A program made the position numbers and the translations under genes. The notes under the pieces were generated by a model that saw only the letters and a list, made by a program, of their open reading frames with translations, did no database searches and was not told the origin of the DNA. Positions 1-8,272 of a stretch of DNA of 64,000 bases are shown here, piece after piece; the first letter of the stretch is position 1; every line of letters begins with the position of its first letter. The DNA is from Aureliella helgolandensis (GTDB taxonomy: Bacteria > Planctomycetota > Planctomycetia > Pirellulales > Pirellulaceae): positions 5,580,859-5,644,858 of the forward strand of contig NZ_CP036298.1 of the NCBI RefSeq assembly GCF_007752135.1, in the 5' to 3' direction.

Positions 1-996
1 CGCTGTCTTGAATTCCTAACGAAGCTCAACGAAAAGGCTGGCGAAGATGGTTACATCGCTATCGTCGAAGTCTGTGGTTTCAACGACTGGTTGCTTAAAC
101 TCTTACCACAGCACGGTTGCGTACAATCCATCCTCATTCAGCCTACCAAGAAGCCCAAGATCAAGACCGATCGTCGCGACGCTCACTCCCTGTCGGAACT
201 GCTTTGGGTGAACCAGCATCGTTTGCGTAAAGGCGAACCTGTGCGGGGCGTGCGGCAAGTCGTACTGCCCTCTCTCCATCATGCAGGGAGCCAACGAGTC
301 ACCCTGCTACGGCAGCAAGCGGGACGGGCGCGAACACGCACAACCAATTGCATCAAACACATCCTTCGCAAACACAATCTGCAGTGGCAAATGCCGACCA
401 AGACCTTTCCCAGTGTACGAGCAATCGCGTGGCTCAAAGTAGTGAAACTTCCCAACTGTGATCGCGTCGAAATGGACTGGCACCTCGAAGAGCTCGAACG
501 TTTCACACGACGCATGGAATCACTCGAAACGCAGATCGTCCAGCGCTGTGTTGGGGATCCCATGATTGATCTCATCCGCACTATCCCTGGCTGTGGCTAC
601 TACAGCGCGTTATCGCTGGTCTGCCGTGTAGGTGATCCGCAACGCTTCCCCAAGGGGAAGAGCCTGGCTCACTATTGGGGGCTCACACCTGGGGTCAATG
701 ACAGTGGCGAAGGTACTGGAAGGCGAGGGCGAATCACTAAGACGGGTAGCACAATGGCGCGTTGGATCCTCGCTCAAATCACGCTTCACTGCCTGCGACA
801 CGATCCCGTAATGAAGTCCTGGTACAAGCCGATTCGCAATCGTCGTGGTAGCAAGATCGCTCGCGTTGCGGTGATGCGAAAACTAGCTGTTATCATCCGG
901 AACATGCTAGTACACCAGCAACCCTATTTCGAGTGCCGCGATGCCATGCTTGCGCGTCGCAGAAACCAAATGGCGATCAAGTCGCCAGCAGTTTAG
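1..996 (+). CDS. IS110-family transposase, 5' end cut by window
   Basis: Reading frame 1 is open from the first base, so the N-terminus lies outside the window. The visible 331 residues show the IS110 layout: the DEDD (RuvC-like) domain with EVCGFNDW and KTDRRDAHSL carrying acidic residues, then a basic linker, then the C-terminal transposase_20 domain (TIPGCGYYSALSL, AHYWGLTPG, and TKTGSTMARWIL, which includes the serine position of the family). IS110 elements move without long terminal inverted repeats, and none is seen. Stop TAG at 994-996. The first catalytic Asp is outside the window, so activity cannot be judged. The family call is firm; the subgroup (IS1111 or IS110 proper) is not. Confidence 0.93.
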   Translation, partial: RCLEFLTKLNEKAGEDGYIAIVEVCGFNDWLLKLLPQHGCVQSILIQPTKKPKIKTDRRDAHSLSELLWVNQHRLRKGEPVRGVRQVVLPSLHHAGSQRVTLLRQQAGRARTRTTNCIKHILRKHNLQWQMPTKTFPSVRAIAWLKVVKLPNCDRVEMDWHLEELERFTRRMESLETQIVQRCVGDPMIDLIRTIPGCGYYSALSLVCRVGDPQRFPKGKSLAHYWGLTPGVNDSGEGTGRRGRITKTGSTMARWILAQITLHCLRHDPVMKSWYKPIRNRRGSKIARVAVMRKLAVIIRNMLVHQQPYFECRDAMLARRRNQMAIKSPAV

Positions 997-1541
997 TACC
1001 CCCTTTTAGTGAAGCCCTTCGAGGAGAATACGCCTATAGAAACTGTCTTTGTGTGATGTGCATTCGCCCCCGTCTCGGTTCAATGACCCTCTAGTCATTG
1101 CTTACCAACGGAGTCGGCTCACCCAGGTCGTTCGCCCGGAACCATGCGTAGATGCCACCTCGTTGCCGCCAGGCAGCCTGATAGTCGGCACGCTTCATTG
1201 ATTAGGAGCCACAGACTTGGGAGTGAGCGGAATCGAATCCGATAAATAGTGCTTGGCCAATTGAGCCAAGGCACCGTGACACGCTCACGGTGGGACCCCA
1301 CGAAGGAATGTATCGAGGTGCAATCGCATACGAAAAGAACGATCTGCAAATAGCCCGACTAAGAGATCCATCCATCGACGCAAGACACAGAAACTCAACA
1401 ATCAACCATAGCCCAGTCGCCGACTCTAAATCGAAGCATCCCGACCGAGGTGCAGCTACCGCTCCCGACTCGATTCACGAAATTTCCACAAAATCAACGA
1501 TTACCGCTTAACTCTTTCAGGAACGCTTGGTTCTCTGGCTG
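997..1541. other. Non-coding stretch after the IS110 gene
   Basis: No convincing gene. It would hold the right end of the IS110 element, but no boundary can be set from one copy. A hairpin around 1240-1263 sits in a tRNA-like but incomplete sequence, discussed under rejected items. Confidence 0.5.
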
Positions 1542-1877
1542 TCAATACGAATGTAGCAGATCAGACAGGGATGGTGGGAAGCCAGAGATGTCGCGGACGT
1601 ATAAAAGAACGCCACCTGCTGCAGTGCTAGCGAGTACGATTCCAGTCATTCCGATTGCTTTCGCTTTTCGATTAACCGCGGTGGAAGTGAGGGTTCTGTA
1701 AGAAAGAAAAACACCGATTGCGTACACTTCGATCCAATTTAGAAAAATCCAAGCGATCGCATACGGCTCAAGAAATTCACCAGGAACATAGCCGTTGAGC
1801 ATGCACGCCACGACGTAAGGTAGTAGCCAGAAGACAACAAGCAAAGAGAGTAACAACCATCGTTCGTGCTTTGTCAC
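1542..1877 (-). CDS. Small integral membrane protein, unknown
   Basis: 111 residues with about three hydrophobic segments (roughly residues 7-27, 39-60 and 74-93), separated by short charged loops, so it is probably an inner-membrane protein. The Arg/Lys-rich stretch VNRKAKAIG before the last segment suggests a cytoplasmic loop. I recognise no family and no catalytic motif. It stands alone, without operon partners, between an IS element and a long non-coding stretch. The composition is that of a real membrane protein rather than a shadow frame. Confidence 0.6.
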   Translation of the reverse strand: MTKHERWLLLSLLVVFWLLPYVVACMLNGYVPGEFLEPYAIAWIFLNWIEVYAIGVFLSYRTLTSTAVNRKAKAIGMTGIVLASTAAGGVLLYVRDISGFPPSLSDLLHSY

Positions 1878-2737
1878 AATGTCTAACCGCTTCGTCGCTG
1901 GTGTTTAGTGGAGCATAGTCGAGCCAGAGAACAACATAGTTATCCCCGAAGAGCTTCGGGGGTATTGGTTCATTTTATGGAATATCACTCGGGAGATCTG
2001 GGTGAGTGACGAATATCAATCGGGCAGTCAAAAGTTGCTGTGGGTACCCAGTTGATCCATTGAGTTCAACGGCTGCGTTCAGCCAGTTCCGGGGGGCAAT
2101 GTAGCACAGGTACCGGAACTCGATTGCCCCCGTGAATCTCAATCCTAGGCGTCCACTGTTTGGGATTCTGGCTCCAGCGAGGGCAAATATTCAAAGACCG
2201 CAAGTCTGACTCAATCTGTCTCTCTGGCTCGTTGCTATTACACCTAGACTTCGTTCCCCTCGGTGACCAGTGGGCAACCGCTTCGAATTGATTTGCAGCC
2301 AATACGTTTGAATCCGAGTAGCAGTTGTTTAACTCGGTCACTGGTATTTTCGCGGGTGACCGTCCGCATCTCCCCAAGCTGCTCTCAATTATCCACATCC
2401 TCGAACGCGATTCCATCGGGATGCAGCAGTCGGAGTCCTGAAAACCCAAAGTAGCCTACCAGCGGGTGGTGTCCAGATTTCAGCCTACCGGCAGCTACAT
2501 CACCTGGGCGACGCTGGACGCACCGTTCCGTCCACTGCATTACCAACCACTTTGCTCCGCAAAGCCCGCTGGCCAGCATCACCAACGCAGCGACCTTCGG
2601 GCACCGTCACATCTCTCAGGAAAACCTGCTGGATTCCTGCCAAATCCAGCAAGAATTGGCTTGCTGCGGTTCAAACCTCATGGCTCCATGTGTGTTGCAC
2701 GAATTAATTTCCATTCCCCCACCACACGGAGACGCGC
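1878..2737. other. Long intergenic region without a supported gene
   Basis: The open frames here (for example 2066-2449 minus and 2466-2948 plus) have shadow-like composition, no family signature and overlap each other. Two inverted repeats are visible: CCCCGAAG/CTTCGGGG at 1944-1961, and GGGGGCAAT/ATTGCCCCC between about 2090 and 2130. Nothing else could be identified. Confidence 0.5.
1944..1961. terminator. Perfect GC-rich hairpin
   Basis: Eight-base stem CCCCGAAG / CTTCGGGG with a 2-base centre. A moderately T-rich stretch follows on the plus strand. It could be a terminator or a regulatory hairpin upstream of the minus-strand membrane protein. Without a clear T-run the terminator call is weak. 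Confidence 0.35.
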
Positions 2738-2965
2738 ATGCCCAACAACCGCCAACAGAATAACCGACTGCAACCTGAGGCTGCTTACGAAAACTCGCAC
2801 CTCGTCGCCCAAGACCTCGTCGAAAGGATTCGCGAGCTGCTCTTTGACATGCCCGCGCCCGGCGTGGAAGAACACCCGATTGACTGGACGCATGTTGGTT
2901 CGATCAACGAGGTCAACAAGCGTCTCTCAAGCGTTGTCGCCTTCCTAGACGGTACGGAACACTAA
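2738..2965 (+). CDS. Small hypothetical protein (75 aa)
   Basis: 75 residues, hydrophilic, with helix-like stretches (LVAQDLVERIRELLFDMP; INEVNKRLSSVVAFLDG). A good Shine-Dalgarno (CGGAG, 7-8 bases upstream) supports the ATG at 2738. There is no signal peptide, so it is probably cytoplasmic. It lies about 95 bases upstream of the HARE-HTH gene on the same strand and may share its transcript. No family is recognised. The start signal and the amino-acid composition (Glu/Asp/Leu-rich rather than Arg/Ser-rich) argue that it is genuine. Confidence 0.6.
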   Translation: MPNNRQQNNRLQPEAAYENSHLVAQDLVERIRELLFDMPAPGVEEHPIDWTHVGSINEVNKRLSSVVAFLDGTEH

Positions 2966-3058
2966 GCCGAAACGCGGTATCAATCCGCGTCGCCGGTCGG
3001 TGGTTCGATCGGCCTGACGATGGCAGCCAACCACGAAATAGAATTGGGAACTACGACG

Positions 3059-3601
3059 ATGAAGAAGGCAGATGTAAAGATTGGTGGTGTGTACGGCGCG
3101 ACGGTTACTGGCAAGTGCGTCGAGGTCCGGATCGATGCCGAGAAGCCACGCGGCGGATGGGAGGCGACCAACTTGGTCACCAGCAAGAAGATCCACATCA
3201 AATCGGGGCGACGCTTGCAGCCGGTTGTGGGTTCAAAGAGTTCGGCCCAATCCACATCAAATGGCAAAGCGAAGAAGGTGGCTTCGGAACCAGCGAAGCA
3301 GGAGACAGTCGTCGCAGAAAAAGCTGCGGCCAAGAAACCACGCAAGTCTAAGGTCGAACCGGTGGTTGGCGAGAAGAAGCTGAGCTGCATAGCTGCAGCG
3401 CTGAAGGTCCTGGCCGAATCCGGGCAGCCACTCAACACCAAAGAGATGATCGAGGCCATGCAGGCTAAAGGCTACTGGTCCAGCCCGAGTGGCAAAACTC
3501 CGCACGCCACGCTGTACAGCGCGATTCTGCGGGACCTAGCTGCTGGGGATGCCGCCAAATTTGTAAAAACTGATCGAGGCCGGTTTGCAATCAGAACCTA
3601 G
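3059..3601 (+). CDS. HARE-HTH domain protein
   Basis: 180 residues from the preferred ATG at 3059; an in-frame ATG at 3020 would add 13. GGGA lies about 9 bases before 3059, and MKKADVKIG fits a domain beginning. N-terminal part (residues 1-55): a small beta-rich unit (GGVYGATVTGKCVEVRID) of the kind found in planctomycete nucleic-acid-binding proteins. Middle: a Lys/Ala/Glu-rich flexible linker. C-terminal about 70 residues: a HARE-HTH (HB1/ASXL-type) winged helix, with LSCIAAALKVLAESGQPLN, then the TKEMIEAM helix, then a wing ending DRGRFAIRT. The family is known from restriction endonucleases, RNA polymerase delta and chromatin factors, so DNA binding is likely. The regulated target is unknown. 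Confidence 0.78.
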   Translation: MKKADVKIGGVYGATVTGKCVEVRIDAEKPRGGWEATNLVTSKKIHIKSGRRLQPVVGSKSSAQSTSNGKAKKVASEPAKQETVVAEKAAAKKPRKSKVEPVVGEKKLSCIAAALKVLAESGQPLNTKEMIEAMQAKGYWSSPSGKTPHATLYSAILRDLAAGDAAKFVKTDRGRFAIRT

Positions 3602-4018
3602 GTTAAACCTTCAGTGCAACCTCGCACACGCCCCACTTTCTCGCCAGTGGGTAATTCTGCATCGGTAACGCCAAGGAGCCCAATCGCCTAATCGGAGAGA
3701 CTGAAATGGACAAGAACTATAGCAGGATGAGGGCATTTCCCTAGCCACCTTAGGGAAAACCGTCAGTGAAGCCTATTCGGGAGGAAGATCCGTACCACCA
3801 CCTTCCACCGGTGTCGGGGGACCTAGCTCTTTGTGAACCCATGCCGTTAACAAGTTTCGACCGCGAACAGTATCGGCGGTAGTCAATCATCAACGCCCGG
3901 TCGCTTGAAACAGCTGAAAACCGAAAGCCGGGTCTGCCCCCAACCAACACAACCAAGCCCCCCTATGTGGTACTACTCTGCGTTGTAGGTACCGGACACA
4001 GTTTCTCTCCCTTTTTTC
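3602..4018. other. Intergenic region, no gene seen
   Basis: A short stem (CCCACT 3632-3637 / AGTGGG 3646-3651) 30 bases past the HARE-HTH stop could end its transcript. A 12-codon frame at 3706-3744 has an SD-like GGAGAG, but nothing supports it as a gene. The rest shows no recognisable content. Confidence 0.45.
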
Positions 4019-4567
4019 CTATTTGCTCTCAATTGGCTGCTTCTCCCATCGCTCAAAGAGTTTTTCATAGTAGCTTCGCATGTCGATTGCATGTGGGTCT
4101 GTGAAGCAACTGCGAACTTCAGCGAGAAGTTTCGCTGCACGAACTGCCTCGCCCGCTTCACCTATTCGCTTTCCCCTAAGATTTGCCACAGAAAACAGCT
4201 CTGCAGTCTTCATTTTCGTTCCCATTATGACCGTGACCTTTTCACTGCCACCATCCAATACGACGTCACCTAATTCAGCCGCTTGCACATCGAAATACCT
4301 CTGATCTTCAATAGTTGACCGAATTCGCGAAAGAGACTCTGGCTTAACCGGGAATTCACGATTTCTAGTTCCATCGCCGTCATCGATAACGAGGTTGCCA
4401 GTGCCAGCTGAGTTGATGCTCAATTGCCAGCTGCGAGCCTGAGAAAATGGCCTAATTGAGGTAACGACAATTGTCATTGCTTGATCCAGACTTCCTTCCT
4501 GACAAACGGCCTCGCCTGCAAATACTAGGTTTACCAAAGCTGTTATCGCACAACAGAAGGCTTTCAT
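4019..4567 (-). CDS. Secreted hypothetical protein, possible immunity partner
   Basis: 182 residues beginning with a signal peptide (MKAFCCAITALVNLVFAGEAVC, cleavage near residue 22), so it is exported. The mature part looks like a small alpha/beta fold: WQLSINSAGTGNLVIDDGDG suggests strands, and SLSRIRSTIEDQRYF a helix. It lies 57 bases downstream of an orphan RHS tip on the same strand, which is where an immunity gene for a polymorphic toxin normally sits. That role is inferred from position only; the sequence matches no immunity family that I can name. Confidence 0.6.
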   Translation of the reverse strand: MKAFCCAITALVNLVFAGEAVCQEGSLDQAMTIVVTSIRPFSQARSWQLSINSAGTGNLVIDDGDGTRNREFPVKPESLSRIRSTIEDQRYFDVQAAELGDVVLDGGSEKVTVIMGTKMKTAELFSVANLRGKRIGEAGEAVRAAKLLAEVRSCFTDPHAIDMRSYYEKLFERWEKQPIESK

Positions 4568-4624
4568 GGCTATCTTCTTTCTAGACGGACAAGACGGTAC
4601 GCTCGCAAAAACTGATACCGATGA

Positions 4625-5302
4625 TCACTTGATCTGAATCGGTTTGTTGCTTTCCTCCTTCTTCGCCTTGTCACACTCGCTGATCCAGAGTTTGCGTGCA
4701 GTGTCCTTTTCGGCCTCGACCTCCTTTATGCACGTGATGTCCGATCCGCATTCAGTAATTTTGTTGTACAAGCAACGATAATGAACGAGATACGAGTCGC
4801 ACTCAGCACGTGCAAGCGTGATCTTTTCGTGGGGCCCCATTCGCTCCAGACACGAATCCTTCTTGCACTCGGGGATATGCTTATCGCGATGCAGTTCTTC
4901 GTGTTTTGTCGCACACTCCAACATTATCTTTTTCGCCTTCTCATTCTTTGGATTATGCCATCCGATCTGCCAGATACAGACCACTGCCCTGCCGTCACAG
5001 CAGATCACTCCTCCGGCATTTTGCTCGTCCAAACCATCCTTTTTTGCATCCGAACAGCACTTCTCGTCTTTTCGCGGTTCGCCCTCCGAGACCTGACCAG
5101 ATGGATCGAGTTTAATGAGGCACCTGCCGTGAACATAACAATACAGGTTGGCACTATCCTCAAACCCAATTGGATCTCTGGAGCAGAATCTCACTAAGTT
5201 GAGATTATAGAGTCTAGCTCGGTAGTGATACAGCTGCAACGTGACGCGTATCGTCCCACTCGCGGCCTGTATATGCATAGCGATTGCTGTGCAAAGAGCC
5301 AC
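4625..5302 (-). CDS. Orphan RHS tip with HExxH toxin-like domain
   Basis: 225 residues, opening with GTG soon after an in-frame TAG (near 5320), so the large RHS beta-barrel is missing. Residues about 24-70 match the RHS-associated core end (LYHYRARLYNL, RFCSRDPIGF, LDPSGQ), after which toxins are normally released. The C-terminal 150 residues are Cys-rich and contain KHEELHRDKH, a good HExxH zinc-metallopeptidase motif, followed 30-40 residues later by AECDSYLVHYRC, which resembles the E-x-x-Y element of RHS-linked zincin toxins. A metalloprotease or related toxin domain is inferred. It may be a displaced tip kept for recombination, or a dead remnant. Confidence 0.62.
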   Translation of the reverse strand: MALCTAIAMHIQAASGTIRVTLQLYHYRARLYNLNLVRFCSRDPIGFEDSANLYCYVHGRCLIKLDPSGQVSEGEPRKDEKCCSDAKKDGLDEQNAGGVICCDGRAVVCIWQIGWHNPKNEKAKKIMLECATKHEELHRDKHIPECKKDSCLERMGPHEKITLARAECDSYLVHYRCLYNKITECGSDITCIKEVEAEKDTARKLWISECDKAKKEESNKPIQIK

Positions 5303-5520
5303 TGCGAGGATGCCCTATGCATCGGTACTCCACAGGCGATGTAGGCATTATACTCTACAGTACTTGCCGCCGAACTGGTCAGTGCCGTTACACTGTATTG
5401 TTGATTTCAGTGGCAGTAGCCCCCCACACTCCCCGTCGGTTGATGTTGATATCGTAAGACTGGCTCGTTGGAAAGCGGCAAGCACCCCATTCACCGAACT
5501 CGCGAGCTACGACATCATTC

Positions 5521-7527
5521 TTACCGCCCCCAGAACCTACGCTGATTGGCCCTCCAGCGTTCAACGTCGATGTACGGCTTGCGCTGTGGATCGGGAGCCG
5601 GTTTGGGCTTGGGTGGTACCTGGCGGCGTTCTTCCTCAACCAGCCGGACTCCGCAGTAGTGCCCAGCGGCACAGGCATTGTACAGTGCATCGAACCAGTG
5701 GTTTTGCTTTCGCTTGCGGTCCCACTTGGCCACCATGCCCTTGCCTGAGATGAACTCCTCGGTCTTGACTTCAGCCGTCAGATGCTTGGCGAACGACAGG
5801 TGTTCCGTTGCATTGGCTTGGAAGAGTGTAATGGCTCCCACTCGGCTCGTGGGAGTACTGAGACGTTGGTGTACCCAGGTCTTCCAGTGGTCCGCATCGA
5901 CCTCCGCTAGGTAGACATTGGCATTGGGCAGCCAGTTGATATGAAATCCCTCACCCAGGTGCTGAACGACAGAGCCAGTTTGCGTCTCACGATTCTGCCA
6001 CTGCTGATGTTGCTGCGAGGCGCCACGCCCCACCGAGGGAATGAAGCGATTGCCTGACTCTCGATTGAATGCATACACCACATCGGTCATGTAACCAGCG
6101 TCGATGAAGCATAACTGGGGTATTAGTGTTTCACCTCCCACGACGCCAATGGGCCAGCCTGCGAGCACCATGGCTCGGAACTGTCGTAGGGCTACCATCG
6201 TTGCCTGCTCAACGCCCAGGTCGTCCGACGCCACTTCAATGCGTCCGTAGTCGACAACGTGTCCATAGGGGCCTGCAGACCAAGCTACCACAACCCAATG
6301 ATTGAGGTACTTGCCCAGATCCATCGCGATGGTGAGTGTGTCCGCGTTCATGGGCACCACGCCACGAGGAACTTCAGCTACGCGGCATGCCAGCTCATGA
6401 GTTTCAATCTCGGCATCAGTCCACTTGGTGGGGACGACTGGCAAGCACCATACGAACTGGCGGCGCTCACGTTCGGCGTTGTCTTCGTCTGCGGCTCGGC
6501 TTGCTACCCATTCCTCGGACGCGATCTCTCCGGTGGTCGCGAACAGGTTGTTGACGGCCGACCAGCGGAAGCCAAGAGTTTCGGTTTCGGGATATTCACC
6601 TTCGATCTCGCCAGAGGAGTTGATGGTCTGACCGTGGTGCACGAGCCGACAGTTCCGATTGGCCTCGACTCGCTGAGGTTCACTCCAGGGTTCTTGGCAC
6701 GCCGAGCAACTGAACGCTGCAGTCTTGCGAGCTTCAAGCTGAGACTCCGCTTCCTGCCAGCCAATCAACTGCTCCCGTTCAGGGCTGACCCAAGCGCCGC
6801 AGAGAGGGCAGGGGAGTACGATTTGACTCTGCGTACCACGCGTGTATTCCTGCCATGTGCGGCCCTGTTCGGTACTGACCGTACATTCCATGTAGACGCG
6901 AGCTCTGTGGCCAAAAGCTCGAGTCCGAGCGATCAGCTGCGAGATCTTGTCAGCCTCGCGACTCTTACGTCCCGACTCGTCCATCCCGTCTGTTTCGGTA
7001 ATAACCACCACGCGCGATGTGAAGGCGGCCCGGCTCTTATCACCGCCACCTCCGGACATAAACCGCAGCGTGGCACCATTGCGGAACTGAAGAGACTGGA
7101 CCAAGCCACCTCGACTCCCGGAGCCCTGCTTGGGAAGTTGGTCTCGATACCTGGAACGCTCGATAATGGGCAGCAGGTCTTCTCGCCACTTGTCGGCAGC
7201 CATGTCCATGTCGGGCACTCCGCATATCACCGTCTCGCCATACTCGAACAGGTGGTAGAGCAGGGGGATGACGAAGCAACTGATGCTTTTACCCGACTGG
7301 GTAGGCCCCGTGGCGACGAACCTGGACCAGCGGCCACTATCAACCTGGTCGAACCACAATCCCGTGTAGGGCTGGCGATGGACCCGAAAGCGGGTGCCAG
7401 CATAGGGACCCGAGGGAAGAACAATCTCCTCCTCTGCGAACTGGCGCATCGAGCGCATGCGGCGAGGTTTTGCCTGCTCGAGGAACCACTTCATATCCTG
7501 CAGGGCTGCTTGCTCAGTCAACAACAT
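5521..7527 (-). CDS. Phage terminase large subunit (GpA family)
   Basis: 668 residues from the ATG at 7527, which overlaps the preceding gene by 14 bases; the open frame extends further but with shadow-like sequence. The N-terminal ATPase has Walker A GPTQSGKS and Walker B VVVITETDG. Two CxxC pairs (CPLCG, CSACQ) give the zinc-ribbon insert usual in GpA proteins. The C-terminal nuclease shows acidic strands TIAMDLGKYLNHWVVVAW and CFIDAGYMTDVVYAF. The length is normal for the family. The enzyme cuts concatemeric DNA and drives it into a prohead. No portal, capsid or tail genes follow, so the element either borrows a helper's capsid or is a reduced prophage. Confidence 0.93.
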   Translation of the reverse strand: MLLTEQAALQDMKWFLEQAKPRRMRSMRQFAEEEIVLPSGPYAGTRFRVHRQPYTGLWFDQVDSGRWSRFVATGPTQSGKSISCFVIPLLYHLFEYGETVICGVPDMDMAADKWREDLLPIIERSRYRDQLPKQGSGSRGGLVQSLQFRNGATLRFMSGGGGDKSRAAFTSRVVVITETDGMDESGRKSREADKISQLIARTRAFGHRARVYMECTVSTEQGRTWQEYTRGTQSQIVLPCPLCGAWVSPEREQLIGWQEAESQLEARKTAAFSCSACQEPWSEPQRVEANRNCRLVHHGQTINSSGEIEGEYPETETLGFRWSAVNNLFATTGEIASEEWVASRAADEDNAERERRQFVWCLPVVPTKWTDAEIETHELACRVAEVPRGVVPMNADTLTIAMDLGKYLNHWVVVAWSAGPYGHVVDYGRIEVASDDLGVEQATMVALRQFRAMVLAGWPIGVVGGETLIPQLCFIDAGYMTDVVYAFNRESGNRFIPSVGRGASQQHQQWQNRETQTGSVVQHLGEGFHINWLPNANVYLAEVDADHWKTWVHQRLSTPTSRVGAITLFQANATEHLSFAKHLTAEVKTEEFISGKGMVAKWDRKRKQNHWFDALYNACAAGHYCGVRLVEEERRQVPPKPKPAPDPQRKPYIDVERWRANQRRFWGR

Positions 7528-8158
7528 CGACTGGCGCCTCTGCGGAGTGGCGTTGGGTGAAGAAGCGTTCAATCTCCGACTCAGCGTCTTCGATCGCATC
7601 GTAGAGTAGCTCTGCGGCCGTATCGCCGAACTGCTTCTGCAGCGTTTCACCAGCGGCCCTGATGAGAGCGGCCGTCTTGGCCAGTGACAGCCTTACAAGG
7701 TCCCGAGGTAACAATTCCCCTTCCCGTTCTAGACGCACTAGACGGGCCAACAGGGCCCTCTCCTCGCGATACCGTTCCAGGGCTGGGCTAGCAGGTCCGC
7801 TCAGCAGGTCGTCATCATCCCTGGCCAACTTATGCTTGTTGTCGGCCAGGAAGTCGTGCAGGGCCCGGACCACCTTGGGAAGGGACACGTTCGCACCGCC
7901 AAAGGGAATTCCGTAGCGAGATGCCTGCTCGTTGAGGATCTTGGCCTGGCGACCCGACATTGAGCGCCAGTGCTTTTGCGGTATCGTTTCGTAATACTGC
8001 CAACGGAGTCGCTCCTCCTTCTGCTTCTCATGCTGCTTGACAGCCGCCTCTTCGTCGCGCGACAAGTCATCCTTCCTGCCATCCATGATCTTGCGGTAAG
8101 CGCGTGCGACGACCTCAGATTTTTCAATCGTAACATCGCGTTTACCCGAACTTGCCAA
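7514..8158 (-). CDS. Terminase small subunit-like protein
   Basis: 214 residues. It starts with TTG at 8158, supported by GGAAGG about 10 bases upstream. The middle part (residues 55-105: HWRSMSGRQAKILNEQASRY, then VSLPKVVRALHDFLADN) reads like the DNA-packaging Nu1-type helix-turn-helix. The C-terminal half is a long charged helix (RYREERALLARLVRLEREG), probably for oligomerisation or contact with the large subunit. Position directly upstream of, and overlapping, the large terminase gene supports the role. The N-terminal 50 residues are highly charged and unassigned. Confidence 0.72.
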   Translation of the reverse strand: MASSGKRDVTIEKSEVVARAYRKIMDGRKDDLSRDEEAAVKQHEKQKEERLRWQYYETIPQKHWRSMSGRQAKILNEQASRYGIPFGGANVSLPKVVRALHDFLADNKHKLARDDDDLLSGPASPALERYREERALLARLVRLEREGELLPRDLVRLSLAKTAALIRAAGETLQKQFGDTAAELLYDAIEDAESEIERFFTQRHSAEAPVDVVD

Positions 8159-8272
8159 AGTTACTTACCTTCCAAGAATCGTACGTTACGTGTGAAAGTT
8201 CTCGGCTTTCTATACCGCCCAAACCTCCCAAATCCCCAGGAAGTACCTACGCAATACAGGGGGGTTGAGCCC

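Noticed and set aside
1213-1277. tRNA-like sequence on the minus strand (GGCTCAATTGGCC D-arm-like part and GGATTCGATTCCG T-arm-like part)
   Set aside because: No anticodon arm fits between the arms, the acceptor strands do not pair and the total is only about 60 bases. At most a tRNA relic.
2066-2449. 127-codon minus-strand frame in the long gap
   Set aside because: No SD, no family, Ser/Arg/Pro-rich, and conflicting frames on the other strand.
5241-5753. 170-codon plus-strand frame
   Set aside because: It overlaps the RHS tip and terminase end in antisense and has Arg/Pro/Ser/Cys-biased shadow composition, despite a chance hydrophobic start.
6259-7560. 433-codon open frame on the plus strand
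   Set aside because: It runs antisense to the large terminase gene, whose motifs are clear; its composition is that of a shadow frame.
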